A DNA stretch of 64,000 bases, from NCBI GenBank assembly GCA_019843655.1, contig JACDQD010000006.1:18556246-18620245 (forward strand). The letters are read 5' to 3'. The position numbers were made by a program, and so were the translations under genes. Below are positions 1-15,800 of this stretch, one piece after another (positions within the stretch are counted from its first letter, which is position 1; the number at the start of each line of letters is the position of its first letter). Under the pieces are notes generated by a model. That model was not told the origin of the DNA, did no database searches, and was given only the letters and a program-made list of their open reading frames with translations. Origin of the DNA: Lethocerus indicus (taxonomy: Eukaryota; Arthropoda; Insecta; Hemiptera; Belostomatidae).

Positions 1-3000
1 GTGCAAACAGGAGAACCACATGTTCTATTTTCGTAGCTCCTTGCAATGGTGGTATGCAAACAATCGGCCCTGTTCACGGGGAAAACTATTCGGGACAGGA
101 GGGCCTCCCTCGCTACCACACCCCCGCTCACCCCCGCCGGACCATAGCCCTTCACCAGTGACAAAGCACAACACGCGCACCCAACCACAATTCTCTTCCT
201 CACCCTTGTTTCAATTAAATTGCCATCATTTCCGGGGTTAACATATGAAATGTAATTAATTCGTATGGAACAATGTCTGGAAAATAAATGGGTCACAGAA
301 TAATTATTATTTGCTGTTCTTCCGATTGCATTCAACCGGTGTTTCGTTTTCCGGATTATCGACCCCCTCGGAATGTCTCGTGGACGCCCCAATGTTCTCC
401 GGTGCAGAAAACAACACCGGGGTCGATTACCATGGCTGGATAATTTAGAAATTTACCTAGAGGAGACAAAAACTTGGAAGAATTCAATAAGCGCCAGACC
501 CGCGGAGTTGGCCGAACTTCAAAGAGGGCATCGGGAAAGGTTTAATTTATGAAATTGTTGGGGTGTCGGGGCGGGAGTCCTAACTCCCGCCACTCGGATT
601 TTCTTCCTCCCCTAAGTCTCCTGAACGATTATCATCGGTCGTAAACATTTAGCCGGCCCTTTCCGGTCCGGAAACGACTCCTCTAATATTGGCGCCGGGA
701 AAATAACAAAACTAGTGTAAATTTAAAAAGACGGTGGCGAGTACGAGGAATAATAAATGACCGACGGATCTACCTCGGTCGGTCGGCTCGTACCCTCTTT
801 AAATCAATAATGCCGCGCGCTTCACCGTCGAGCCGTACGGGAAATACCGAGTTAGAGACGATATAAAGAATACAGAGCGTTTATATTATTCATAACGCTC
901 GGACGGTTTTAATTATTCAACGGGACCGTGCTTGATTACAAAGTTTAGGAGGGGATGCGTTTGTATTCGAGCATGAAGTATTCATAGACGGAGTGGAAGC
1001 CATCGTATACTGTACGAGCGTATAATAACAGTTATAGCGGGGAGGTATCGGGCCGGCCGCCGGCATATCTGGCCGTTGACCGACCGCAGCCCCTATTTAC
1101 TCGCGGCCCCCAAACCTTTCATCGATTAAGCATTAGCTACCCCGGTCCCAGTGTGACATATCAACAAGTCTGGCCCGATCCCCGCCGGTTGGGCTTAAAC
1201 TTAATTATCGTTTTTTTTTATCTTGGCCAGCGATCCTCTTCCTGGGGTTACTTCGATAATATCGGGGCCGTAAGGGCCGTTGGACTATCTCGCCGATAAA
1301 TATTTGAGCTGGCGCGGGGATTGACAAATGGGTCGCGTTTTAATACCCTTTTGTTTTGGGCCCGGTAAACCCGGGCTTGGTGCGAGGGTGGAGCCGGGTG
1401 GGGGTGCGTTCGCCCAAAAAGGCGACTAATGGAACGATCTGACGCGCCCCGGGGAGAACAACACCGCGGCCCCGTCGGATTTGTGTGGATTCGACAATTC
1501 GGTTTATAGAGGTGGCCGCATTTTAAAAAGTAAATCGTCGGTCGGCATCAAAGACCGAAGGAAATATAGGACGTCAGTTGCAGATCCCGAGCAACTCCTT
1601 TCCCTTTGTATCAGATCTAAGAAAAAAAGTCGTAGACCGCTTTTCCGAGACGGGGACTTATTTCGCTCTCGGATCCCTTATTACCCTCGACCGAGTATAT
1701 TGTTTTAAATCGATTTTTCAATAATTAAGGTCCTGCAATCGGTTAGCTGAGGTTATAAAAACTCAGTAATTGAACTGGATAAATTATTAAAAAAGCGAAA
1801 ATCAAAGGAGTGGGGCGGTAACCGGTCCTGAAAATTAATACTCCGACCGGACGGGAGAACAACAGATGGTCGTGTGGCGTGTTGTGTGGTGTCTATACGT
1901 GCAATATGATCCCCATCTGTCGTGTCCACTATAGTACTGCCTGGAAGAAACTCCTCCCCGTATTACGCTTAACACCGAAGGTATTAAAAAAGAAGCCCGT
2001 CACGGACCAGAATGGGCTGCCCCCTCCTAATAGCCCTTAATAATAACTGCACTCTCTTCCAAAGTTCCCTTCTTAAAACTTGGTTGAGCTATTGAAAAAT
2101 TCAGAATAGAAAATCGGGTCTGCAGTTTTGCTCTCTCTCTAATCGGACTCCATGAGATCGTTTTCCCCTCTGTCAACACCGACTTATTGACTCAGTTTAG
2201 TTTCCGTGTAGGACTGAACATTTAAGAAAGAGTTTATAAAAGTTATTATGTATCGATTCAAACTGGAAATGGTGACTTTCTGGACAGAGCCTAAGAAAAT
2301 TATTTTTGGGTTTCAAATAAAAAAATATTCTTATGCATCGGATTAGAGTAAGTGAACAACATAATAGACATGTTCCTTAATATTAATTTATATTTAATTT
2401 CATGTTGAAAGTCGGTATTTATAATTGTATTCATATATTTATTAACATAATTAATTATCTATATGTTATTACAATTGTGTAACAGCGACGAAAATATTGG
2501 AATAGGGAAAAATAAAAAATGACTTGCAAATACTAAGTCCTGATTGCAAAGAATGAGAATTTGTAAAATAATATAGAGAATGAATCAGAAATTTGATAGT
2601 GAAATAATATCAAGTGTCTGTCAATACCAACTAACTTAATAGAATCCCACAACCGATTTAAACGACACGCGCCATTATTAATTTCATTATACGTTGTAGG
2701 ATGTCGCCACTGAAGATGTAACCCTATTCCCGGAGTTACGTAACATCTCCTTATATCTTCCGCCATAGATAAGGCTTTATTAATTTATATTGTCCAAGGC
2801 GCCATAACTATCTTCCATTGAAAAAGGTGTACATATCTTTGATATACTTATCACATTTATTAAACAGCAGGTTTTTGAAAATTGTAAATTTATCTTTACA
2901 TCGTGTGTTTCGCAAATCAGGAGCAAATGTCCCTTATGCACATTAACGATTGCTGTATAATCTGTTTGGCGATAACACATGCTATCGAATGTGACCCACG

Positions 3001-6000
3001 ACCTGAGTTGATCATCAGATATTACTTATTATTGATATATTAAATAATACTGCCGTTTTTAATCGTTAATATTCTTGCATATTGAATTTGTGAATGTTCT
3101 GAAGTTTTACAATCCAGCGGTCAGTATGACAGACGTGCGGACTAATTGTTTTAGTTATTAAAATTATTATTTTATTGAATATCTGACATGCATAATAATA
3201 AAACTAATCAATAATGAAAACACCGAGAAGAATTAAATTATTACAGTTCTTAAATTATATTATTACACTTCCTTCACAACATTTTATATTTTAGAAAGGA
3301 ATAGGATACGTAAATGTACATTTTTTTTTTGTAAAAATAAACTGTAGAAATTAGTGAATATAAAATAGTGTATCATTCATTAAGCCTGCTCTTATGTTTG
3401 AGGGACGATGAAAAGTGTTAATACAAAACAAACGGAAACAAAAAAAGACTTATTAAGGACTTTGGTGTGTGTGGGTGTGTGTACGTGCGTGTGCGCGGGC
3501 GCGAAAGGGCCATATATAGAGTAGAGAGTGAAAGGAAGAGGAGGGAAAGGTAATTAGGAAGTAGATCAAAGGATGCGACCGCACCAAGTACGCTTTGTTG
3601 GTCATGAAATGACACCCCTTCCACACTTATGTTTTGTTTTGCAAGCCCAGTATTAAATCCTACAATAAACTACACTAAAGGAACAAATCTTTCCGAAATA
3701 TACTATGCACATTTTCTAAGTTCATTTCCATTTTGCAAAAAAAACGTTAATGTACGCGTCATAATAAAAAACTGTAGGGGCTTATTTCAATATAACTGAC
3801 GAATAGTTTCGTCACTGTAAGCGAAAAAATATGCGAACTAACTGTAGCGAATTAAACTATGTTCTAAGATCCATATGAAAAACAAATCGGGGTACATTCT
3901 CAATGAATGATGATATGGTTGCCTTGTGCTAAACTATTACATAGGTAGTAACAAATTAAACAGATAGATAACTTTACAAACTAAACCGCAACTAGAATTG
4001 TAATGTGAGAAGGGTCCTCCGAGTAATGTGATTGTCACCACTGTGCGTAAGTTGTTAACTCATGTAACATCCAAAATATGGATCGAGAAACACGATTATT
4101 CATTAATGGTGATGAAGCATCATCACTCATATTTTTTATATTTTATAATTTAATTTGGTTAATCTGGTTAAACAATATACATAAAAATTAGCTTGAAATA
4201 ACCATAGCGATATGAATATGGCTTAGAGAAATTCCTAAAACGCCAAGGTTTCGGAGTAACGCAGCTTCGTTGTAATTCCTATCACATTCTATGCATTTGC
4301 AACATAGAATCCTGAATAATAAAACACTGGCACGGTCGAACTCTGTTCCTTTATATCCCTGGATCTGGCCTAAGATCACGTGATTAACGAATGCACGAAT
4401 GAATGAATAAAGAAAATCAAATCTCTTAGCCTGGGAAGGGTGGATTGGGATAGCTCCACGAAAACTAAGGCATCGTTTCTCCGATTAGATTTTGTGCTAG
4501 GTCAGTGGACTGGGAGAACGGCATTACATTTACAGGGCCGAAGGAAGGCAAAGTGCATGAATAAGTGAACGCGTTCGGTGAATTCACCACCCTCCCCCTC
4601 ACCAAACCCACGCCCCCCATCCACAACTTCTGTCAACTTTCGGTATGCGGAATTCACAAATTCACGGTTCGTAAAGTTCGGAGGGAAGAAAATATTTGAG
4701 ATAACAGTTCATGGGGGTCGACCCACCCTACCTAAAATAAACACATCGAATTTTACACACGACTGAAGCTGACTAATTTGAGGCAAGGAATTAGAGATGA
4801 GAGGGGTTGGGCATGAGTCACGCGATTAAATGTTCCCAAAAATTATAGAAATTCAAAATAAATTTCCATAAAAATTAGTAATAAAAAATCCAAAATCGGA
4901 TTTAGCTCAACCGACCAAGTGTCGCCTATTCTATGTCGTGCCTATTCATGATATGAAACGTATCTACTATTACACTTTTTCATGTAATGAACAAGAGGGC
5001 ATTAATACTTTAATCGCGTGAGTTTTAAACGAAGTAGTTTACGTTAGACAATAATGAATAGACATTTTCGTTATTTATAGACATATCGTCGTAATTCGAT
5101 GTCAATTAAGTAGCAGCTGGCAACGCGTAAAATCGAAGCACATTATCACAGATAATCATAGTCAAATCTGTAAATCGAGGGAATGAAATTTACTTATCCC
5201 TCCAATTTTAATTACCGCGATTATAGGCGCCATAAACATGGGAACTAACTGCGATCAGTGAGGCGTTGAGTTATTGTCACCACAAAATGTGACCGCACGG
5301 GACGCGAACAACGACATTCACACGTTCGAATCATCAAATTGAAATAGGGAAACCGTGTAGTTTCATCCCATAATTATATAGGGAATGTATGTCTTCCCAT
5401 TCGAGGTAGAAATGTTAATTGCGTATATTTAATATCAGCCGACGGATCGTGTGGAATAACTCATCATTATTTTAATATATCTTCTGTGAAGGCTTCAAAT
5501 AATAATATCCTTGCGGCCTTCCTGAATAAAAAATTGCATGAAAAAAAATGAAAATGATACCTTTCGTATTAATACATTTTTATAGATACATGATGGATTC
5601 ATTGTACCTATTTGTACTAAGGAAGGACAATAAGATTTTTTTGCAAAGCTGGCCGATCATATTAGGGGAAAAAGATTCGCAATTAGAGTTGTAAATCAGC
5701 TCGAGCGGTCCCATCAGGGATGAAATTTGCCTGTCCTCCCTCCGCCAATTTTAATTAGCAGGGCGATTTCGGTCTCGTTATAAAACATAGTCGTCGGGGT
5801 ATTAATCGCTATCACCAGGGGACGAATAGGAGGCCGACCAGAATGCCCTCCTCCTCTAGGAGGGAGGGGCAAAAAGTTTGTTGCTGTAATTATGTATTCG
5901 GACAGTGTTGTATTTGCCCCCTTACCCCCTGAGCCCCCTCCAGGACTTGTTCTGACACGTTTTTGCGCCCCAAACAACCCCCCCGCCCCGCCCCGCCACA

Positions 6001-9000
6001 CCATCATGTGTCATCTTCGTTCCCGCATAAATTAGCCACTCGGTCATTTATTAATTACGTAGGGAATGGGGGTTACTCAGGTTTGTGTAGAAGGCGAGGC
6101 AGAAAGAATCTCTCGCGTCGCCCCAACTGCCTATATAAAATAGTAAAGGGTTCGACGGGTCTCAAAACTTTTTCAAACTCCCTTGGCACCTTCTTGAAGA
6201 CATTAATTATTTTAAACAACCCAATTTCTTTAGAAGTGTACGGACTCCAAAACGTCTCAGTACCTTTCACGAAAAGGTGGATTCAAATAATTTAAAACTG
6301 TATGTATACTACCATAATTTAATTACTAATAATCGCCGAATTTCGGTCTTAGTGCTAAACAAGAATAAACAGCTTAAATAAATACTTATTTTATAAATAT
6401 GAAGCCCCTTACATAGCATTTATATTCTGAAAACATTTAAAATAAATCTTTGAACTCCATACTTAATGAGGCTCTATTTTAATCAGTTTGATGTCCATCA
6501 TGTATTCAATAAGTCTCCATTCTAGGAACATCTACGAATGTCGTGCAATGCGAATGTTCGTAATTCCACTGATACTGCCCAAATATGACTGAGGGCGAGA
6601 CGAGACGTAAAATTAGAAATAACGGGGAAAACATAAATTATAACATTTAACATAACTAATAATCAAAAATTAAACCGCTGTGTACATGAAAATGATAATT
6701 TATGAAATACTATACGTCAATCAAGTGTAACTTAAAACTGACGCCCTTCGACATTTTTTGTTTCGGTGTAATGGTGCGTGAAAGATTCGGTCTTTCACAC
6801 TTCAATAGGAAAGGGATCGGGATACGATTCTGTGTTTAGCTATAACGCCGAAATCAAGGACCTGAAGAAAGAATAATATTAAGTAGAAGAACGGTATAAA
6901 AAATGTGAATTTAATTTTATAATAAATGTAACGTAAACAGGTTCCGTTCCGTCTGCCTCCCCAGGTTTATGTTTTAATATAAACAACTATTAACCCAATC
7001 AACAATACATGTTGAAAGGGGGGGGGGGAATAACTGTCATCGTTTCCAGGCAGTGAAGTACATATATCAAAAACTTCAGTGGGCGGAAAATGATATCGAT
7101 AAATACATAACAGCGACAGTTAGGGGAAGTCGGGCACAAACCCAGTGGCCACTAACGCACGTTGACCCGTTTAATTCATTTAACTGTTGACAAAGCCATC
7201 AACCAGCGTGTTATGACGCCGTCTAGAAAATTTCCCATTAAACTAGAAGCCCGGTTTCAAACATTACATGCACGGTTGTGCTCGCACAATGAAATTGGCC
7301 ATTGTAAATGTCCATTAAGTTAGTTTTCATTTGGGGGTTTAATTAATAATAATCGAAGAGGTAATTAGTCGATTACAGACTTTGGCAGCTATGGGGCCCA
7401 CTGCGAAATATTTAATTACAATCGTTTTAATTTTCTAATGATAAAATTATAGTGTCTGTGTTAATTCATACATCCCGTGGTACTAATATTGAAAGGGCCC
7501 TTCACCGGCAGCCGACGTGTCACTGACTTAGTCTAGATTTCGATTAATCGTTTAAAATTTAAAGGGTGTCTTAATCTTAAAACAGACAGTTCAGTATGCG
7601 AGTGCACGTGTTTAATGTCTAGATGGGGTCTTGATAGTCTGACAAGAGGAAGAGCTTTAATCAAAAACTCGTTACACAAAACAGACCTGAATAAACAGCA
7701 CGTCCATCATCGGGGAGTTATCTCTAAGACCAATTTAAATGTATTTTAAAGATGTGTTATTCAATAAATAAAAGAGACAACGTTTTATCTCCGGCGACGC
7801 GGTCGATTTCGTAAAATATCGTCTTATCGCGGCGGGATAATTTCGCCTGGCTATCAACACCAGCGGGCCAGGAGGGCGGCGAAGCTTCTAAAAGTGGATA
7901 TTATAGCGTTCACAACGTGTCAAATATCTAACACGTTTAATAATGTAAAAACGAATTTCCCCAGGGTGCAATAACGCACCGGACTCGCCGCCCCCTTCTC
8001 ACTGCTCCACTCGCACTTTTTCAAAAGAAGGCCACCGTTACGCCCCCCTTCCCTTTCCAGACCCGCCCCCAAACACGGCCAGGCTCCAACTTACTGCCCC
8101 ATTATGTCCTCCTACAAGCATATTCCACCGGGCTTTTAAGGACGCCTGTACAATTTTTATTTTTGATAATATTTCACTATTACAAAAACTAATTCGACCC
8201 TCATTTCTAAAATTCTGATATTAAAATAAGATCGCGAAACATGAATGTACAATGTTGACAACACAACTAGCGGAAACTGGGGACTCTCAGTGGAATTAAA
8301 ATACCGATAAAAATAATGTGCTACCCGATACAACAGAGATATACCTGGCTTTGTAATTTTGCAATGGAATTACGAGGTGAACTTAATACGCTCGGTGTTT
8401 CCTAGAATTGTTCTTCTATCTACTTAGAGAAATACAAATTACGTCCCACGAGTCCCAGATTAAACAGTAGTTCTCGAAATTACACAGTTTTGGAGGGAGT
8501 GAAAATACGAGCACCTCACGGTGTATGTTACCAGGCATTAAGACCTTTGTATCCAACATATTTAACAGGTAAAACAGTTCAGGAAGGAATTTATTATATG
8601 CTTCCAGAATTTATTGTGTGTTTTTACTGTCAAGACATTCTATCGCCTGTACCCTCTTCCGCATCCTCCCTGACATAATGCTTCTCGCTTCCCGTCGACG
8701 CCCGTAGCACTCGGCTAGAGTTACAGTGAAGTCTTACAGTCGACTGCCGGTAGCCGATGTAGCATTCTGTCAGGACTGGACATCCCCATGGTCCCTATAT
8801 GTTTTCTATTCATTTTCTGAACACTACTCTTGGATATGCACCTGTCTGAAATGTTATTATGAGGCACTTAATCTGTTATATACACGTTACTAAGGTTTTC
8901 CGTATTGTTTACTTATTGCCAGTGATATGTATCTATTTATACCTGAGAGTTTCACCTAGCCAAATAGTTGTTTTCGAAGTTTGATGTTCAAAATCTCTGG

Positions 9001-9250
9001 GTAACAATAGACGATTTAATATGCAATAATACATTATATATTATAATAATGTATTAGATTTTCCCCTTAACATTTTTCTCTCTCATGCAGTCTAATCCAA
9101 TTTCCTCACTATCCAATTGCCTCCAAGGGATATATTTGACGTATATATTTTTGTTGACCCAATGTTTAAAAACTACACGATCGGCAATTAATTATACTTC
9201 AAAGACTAGGTAACATGTGTTGAGCACCATCTGAGGACTGGTGATAAGGC
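1..9250. other. Gene-free stretch
   Basis: The first 2 kb are CpG-dense. From 2.1 to 4.4 kb the DNA is AT-rich with fewer CpG and carries the GT-rich tract. There is a run of 11 G at 7,018-7,028. At 8,488-8,568 an 81-base open segment (includes KIRAPHGVCYQALRPLYP) lies between a weak acceptor and AACAG|GTAAAA. I consider it unproven. No recognised gene is present. Confidence 0.6.
3463..3502 (+). repeat. Imperfect GT-rich repeat
   Basis: This is a GT/GC alternating tract interrupted by single substitutions, grading into GCGCGGGCGCG. Alternating purine-pyrimidine DNA of this kind can adopt the Z form. Confidence 0.7.
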
Positions 9251-9310
9251 GAGTCGACGCGATGCGGGTTATAGAACGGACAAGAGTTGCCGGAAAGTCG
9301 GTAGCATACA

Positions 9311-9877
9311 ATGGGCGGTGGGGTCAGATCGTTTAACCTTCTATCAGGAACGATAGGGGTAAAGCGGACGATACTGACGGTGGGCTACCGACGGTCCGAA
9401 ATATTGGACTATGCCGAACCATCGATTTCCGGAGGTGAAAGCGGCCGCTCACCCCTAGGTGATACAGGCTACCTATCCATTGTAGCCAACTTTACCTGGA
9501 TGCACAAAGAAGCCACCCCCATCACCTTAAACTTACTCTATTCGGACGGACGTTGGGGATCATTGTTGAGTGGCGCTATTCTCAAAGCAGACGTTCCCTC
9601 CTGGGGACTTTTGTTCGGTCCGCCCAAATTCTCCTCTACGAAATCTCCGCGCGGCCGAAAATCGATACGGTCGGACGACGACAGGATCGGGAGGAGAACT
9701 GGAAATTTCCCGTTTAAAACGCGATTTGGTAGCCCGGGGGAGACGCTGGGGCCGTATCCTTTTCTTTTTTACAAGGCCTCGGGGGCGGCAAAAGAACCGG
9801 CGGCGATATCGAGATGGGCCCCCGTTGAGCCACCGATAAGCCGTCCAGTTTTTTCTTTCACCCGACATTCTAAATAG
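9311..9877 (+). other. Long open frame of 188 codons, doubtful coding
   Basis: This is the longest open frame in the window that is not low-complexity. It lies in a GC-rich, CpG-rich patch where stop codons are rare. Frames of 89 and 109 codons are also open in the same place on both strands, which argues for composition rather than coding. It begins MGGGVRSFNLLSGTIGV. No domain, signal peptide or convincing splice site is visible. Confidence 0.12.
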
Positions 9878-9899
9878 CGTCACAGGCATAAAGGCTACA

Positions 9900-12800
9900 C
9901 CGCAGGCTACGTCGATACACTGTTTCTTAAAATGTTTACACCGAACATCCTTCTTTTATAAAGCAAATTTTCTCGAAAATTCTTATTCTTCACGTCCTCT
10001 TTTATTACACGATATCTTTATAAATCCATTTTATTTTAAACCTTTTAATATTTAAAATATTTTTGTTAAATAAACCTGAGACAAAATCGGGAGTGTATAA
10101 TTATTTTTTTTATTTAATATACCAAAATATTTTATAGTTTGTTTTGTTTTAATTAAACTATTTAGTTAAACGTAAAACTGGCATCCTACTTAAGGTTCGA
10201 AGAGTCTCTACATGATAATTGATCGATATACTACACTAAACCCTAAGTATTAATACTATTATACTGCATAAATACCTGTCATGAATGATATACTTGTTGC
10301 CGCTATCCTTAACGACGCACTCTCCTTTGGAGTCAATATGAGTGGCATTTATTGAAATGTTCTTCACTGTGCCCAACTGAAACCACTTTCCCGACCAGGA
10401 TGCCGGAAGCTGGCAACCTCCTGTATCAGATAATTAAGCAAAAATTATCATTTTATTAGGAACATAGATAAATATAACAAAAATATAATACATAACATAA
10501 TATATATGTGCCAAAAACAGTCATGAACACGGCTACATGTAGAGAGAAAGCGGCTCTTTCATTAGTAAATATAAAATAATTTTGAATTTTAATTTCTAAT
10601 CTCATTCAAAAAATATACCTAGTGGGTTGAAAAACAAAGGTCCACCAAAACAAATAACCAGAATGGTTATACACAAAATCGAAATGAAATCATCGGCACG
10701 TTATAGGCAGTGCTTAATTCAAACAGGCAGTCTATTAAGATTAATTGAAAGTCGCTGAAAAAGAAACTTAATTATCAGAAATGGTAACTATGCCAGAAAT
10801 CGGTTATACGTATTCAAAGGGACAATCTCAATAACTCATTTAATAATGGGAAAAACCTTTTACATCTGGACTGAAAAAGAAAGGACCTATCGAGGATAAT
10901 TAGGTCGATATCTTTCATTATCTCCGTCACCTTTTAGTTATCATTTAATTAAAAGAGGATTGGCCGGAAAGTTTTCGACAATCCTGCAGTTGACACCCGT
11001 TCCCGGAAAATAACACAATTATATCGATTTGGAATTTGCCAGTCGGGCGGGACCCGGTTGCGGAAAGGAAATCATTTCCAGGCAAGGTACGGCCTTTCTA
11101 TTTCCTCGGCTAAAGTTAGCAGGACCCATCGGACGACCTCCGCGTTATCGACCACTCCGCGGTTCCGCTTTCGTGTTTTACATTTGTCTGTACTTCGACG
11201 AGAGAAATTCAACATAGGATTCAACAGGTCTGCCGGAGAAAACCCCGTACGACCTTCGCAACTGGTTGAACTTCCAACGGGCAAATTGGATGGAAGAAAT
11301 TCCGCCGAGGTAACACGAGACGAGAGTCCCGTTTCATCCGAATTGAATTGACTTACTGGGGGATATCCCACTTCTTCTTCAACTCGGTATAGTCTCCAAT
11401 TTGAGGTTGCCAATTTTTTGATACATTCGAATCCTAGCCTCTGCTCAGTTATTCCACAGCAAAGAGATCCACCCACATCGCCGACCTTCTCTTTGCGTCT
11501 TTGATGTAGCCACCCCACGAATGTGTACTCCGATTTACATAGGTTTTGATAATTGATTGCACAGTAATATGAATTTCAATTCGTTCATGATCTCACCATT
11601 TAACCAATCCGGGCATCGAAATGAGAAAAAACTAAATGTTACTAAAAGACAAGTGAAAGTCTCGGTATGGATTTCATAGCCCTCGAACGCAACGCTTAGC
11701 TCGGTTACCGATAATAATATAAAACTCATAAACCCCGGCAACTTACATTAATTGTTAATTAATTTTTATAATTTCATATTGTAGTAAGGGAAAACGAAAA
11801 TAATCCAAAACGCGCTAAATGGACTATTAAACAAAGGGCGTATCTTTTATTAAGATAGTAATTTAAATTAATTTGTCCTTTCGCGTTATTTTTTAGGCGT
11901 TTGACCTTTCGATTTTGCAGCCCTTGCTTCGATCCCGCTTCAAAAATTGTGTACACGTCTGGTGACATTAATTGAAAAGTGATCCTTTTATTTATACAGA
12001 AAAAAATAAAATCACCCAGGAAAATACGATGAAATCAGAGCCACGAATGCAGCTCAATTACACAGAGCAAATCCGAGTTTTGATAACCGTTCACGCCACG
12101 ATTTACGGTTGTTAATCTTCTGGCGCACGAACGTGCAAGAATAACATTACTTGTCGACGATCCCGTCGTAGTCTTTGTATGTGACAAGGTTCGTTGCACT
12201 GGGGCTTCTCCGCGAATTAAACAGTTACTTATGCAATATCCAATTTAAGGCATACGTCTTCCGGCAATTTCGGCCTACCTAAGTGGGGAAGGAGTAAAAA
12301 AATTGCATTAGCCAAATAAGAGGATTAAGGAGGGGACGCGCAAACTTCAGGCTTCGCCAAAATACTTTCCGGATTAAAACACGCCTCCCCAATTATAACC
12401 GGCATTAAAATATGAATACCCTGCCTAAATTAAAGGACGAATAAAATATGCTGGTAAATGTGTAGTTCTAACAACTTCAAGGAAAATGTTACACAAGAAA
12501 CATTATCCTATGATAATTGCATAAAAAGTATTCCGATGTTATTTCAAGAAAATATTTTCCACTTTGCAACATATATTTTATCAAATCACTTTGAAATAGT
12601 TACAAAGAGGTACGGGCGAACTAGTCGACGATAGGTAGAAAATGTGTGAAATTTCAAAAATTCTCCGAACTTCAAAAATAATCGGGCAACTGTCTTAGGC
12701 TATATAGGCTAACTATATATAATAGTTAACATAATACGGGTTCATTTATTTCTTAATTAGCGATCAATCCTCGTTTATCGCATGAGAATAAAACCCAAAG

Positions 12801-15800
12801 TACCGCCTGACTGGAAAGAAAACTGGGCCAATTGTTAATCGACGGGTAGCAGCGCCACCTTGACAACAGGCCGCGCTGGTTGTGATTATTATTAATTTCT
12901 GCACGCGGCCTACCCCTGCCAACAACAACAGTGTGACAAACATTTGCAACAGTTAGCATATTCATGCCGGGGAGCCTCGCCAAGTTTTAATAATGATTCA
13001 CGACATCGCTACAATAACGGACAGTTCCGGGCGAGGGGGCGAAGGGAGGTTACGGGAGAGGATCCAGACGAGTCTCACACGACAGCTGCCATAGTGTTTT
13101 ACCCGACCCCCAACCCCAACCCGCGCATAATGTTTACTTCTCGACCAACACAGACTCCATCATCAAACATTCTCTCCTATCGTTAACGTGGTCACAAACT
13201 CCTACCCGAGAACACCGCTCCCCTAATTTCTGAGGTTTATCCACCGACTACCGCCCAAACCACCGCGGTATTAATTTCATCCGAGGAATTATTCCAATTT
13301 GTATATAATAGGACCATACAAAGTGTGGATACTGTCAAAATAATCTAAATTTTATGTCTTCGGTGTGAAAAATTTAATGTAATTTTCATTGTTTTTTACT
13401 ACTGAAAAACTACTGAACTGAATAATTATCCTTGCGAGTATAAGACAAAACATTCTTTAACAGTGGCTTTCCTAGTATTATTGAGTTCTTCCGATGTAAT
13501 TCTAAGCTGTATAATTCTGCTGCATAATTAGCCAAACACAGTTTATACAGAGGGCAAGAGAACATTTTAAATGTTAAACTTATATACTGATTTTAGAGAA
13601 TACGGTGGAATTTTTTAGTGCCTAAACGTGGCCGACTACAAAATCTTCCCTGTCTGAAACTTTATACGCGGATTTGGAAGTTCAGTTCCATGGTTGAACA
13701 GGCACATCATAAAACGTAAGATAATTATCATACGATGAAACATCTGACAGGTCCGACAAGGAGTCAGCAAACTTTACAAAACACTATTTCTCAATCAACT
13801 ACATTGAACAAGCGTGTGTGCGTGCGCCCAAATTATTGACGTTCCAGAAATAGCAATAAAGAAAAGACGAAAATATTCTAGTTTCAACATACGATAAAAT
13901 ATTTTTACCATGACAAAGGAATTACATAGCTGATTTTTCGTTAAAAATAGCCACTACAATAAATAATACAACATCGGGATATAAATTTTGGGATTGTTTC
14001 TCTATGCTTGTGACAAAAGATAGAAATAGGGCAGAAAGCCGGCACTTTATTATTCAGTTATGGAATACAAACGATATATTGGAAAATTCAGGATAAAAGG
14101 ACACGAGTTATGTGACCTACATGTCTAGGTAGCTATAATATTTACACAAATGTAGTTATATCAGCAGCACTCGGTGTCAGTAAAAGTTTAATTGATACAT
14201 TTAACGATTCCGATAAAGCTTGTCCCTTCATGGTATTCCAAATGAACTAATTTCTCAGATATTGAACGGATTTACCTATTAATCAGGAGTTCATCGGGTG
14301 AGACATGTGCCCTTCAAGTGACGGGCACAAAAAGCGGACGGTTCCGAAATAAATTAGTTTTTGTTAATTGAGACAGGTCAAAGGAATAAATTGGTAGCAG
14401 CTGGTTGTAGCAGCCGAGGGAACATTCGTTAACCGCTAGCGTATCTGGCACAACTGCTAATCTATAAACTGGTACGGTCTTAATCACTTGAAACGTCTAC
14501 ATTATCAAGCCTGTACAGCCGCAATACCTATAATTGATACATCGCTACAGGAAGCCACGCAATCTGAATTACAACACGCATGATTTACTATACCCGTAAA
14601 GATGTCGGCCGGGTCGCACAGTTATCGGGATCAAAAATGGACATACGGCCATATTCCAATAATTAACTGTTCTACTCCAACATCGCATCTTGAATTTCAA
14701 TAATTAATAGATTTTACTTTCAGCAAAAACAAATTTGTTAAATTAAACAAGGTTTGAAAAAATGCCATAAGCCCTTCCGTTTTAAAAGATCGTTTCAATA
14801 ACACATGAGTATAAACCCATTCATTCAGTAAAACGATTAACAAGCTGAACCATACCGGTCACAATATTTTAGCCATCCGCGCGCGATGTTTATTTCTCAT
14901 CCAACTGGCATTCCCATCATCAATCAACACCATCGTGCTTCATAAAAGTATTTAAAAAATTGACATTGAAATGTTATTTTTATTTTATGGGGAAAGGACT
15001 TCTATGATTCAAATTATAGTTTCTCTTCATATGGTATTATCAACATTTTACTTATTCAAATATCGAGTGACCGTCATGTGACGTATGCGTTATTTACAAA
15101 TGGTTACTATACTAAACTGGGACTCAAACAGTTTTTAATGATTTTCCGCTCGAGAGGTATTTTAATTATAACGAAATAAAACGCAGATGGGTAGTAAAAA
15201 AATTCATCACAACATATTTTTTCCTTGTGCTTAATGCGGTCCATTACAAGGCGTTCCCTGATTTCCGGGGCTCCGTCTATACGGATTATTTGTGGGGCAT
15301 TTATTCTGTCGTTCGTTCTGATAACCGTAAAGTTTGGGTAGAAGGTAATAGGGTTATTGGCTTTCATTTGTGGACTAGCAGGTAGACTGCTTTTAACCGT
15401 CCCCTATTTAGAAGTCATTCGTTCATATCTATCTAATGGGTCCTCCAAAAAAAAAATCCATATCCGATATCTTCGGTCCTGTCCGGACTCCTGTCGTATA
15501 TTAGGCCGGGTGGGCTCTCCTTTTCGGTTAGAGTGAATAAAAATTCTCCCCTTCTCCCTCCCTTTTCGTTTTTTCAATATTCATAACATACTCATATGGT
15601 GGCCGTTTCATTTGCGGGAACGTAAAATATGCGGAACGCCCGTGTATGTCTTTTCTGCGAAAAGGCGAAGAGAAAAAAAAATTTATCATCTATAAAAGAG
15701 GGAGTAGTAGGGATATTTCAAAAGTGAACTCGCTCTTGTGGGTAGGGGAGGTCCAGTGAAGAGGGCGAGCGGAGCGGAGCGTCACCGGGCAAAATAGACG

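Noticed and set aside
11072..11518. 148-codon minus-strand frame
   Set aside because: It lies in a CpG-rich patch with another frame open on the plus strand. No domain, splice site or signal sequence is seen.
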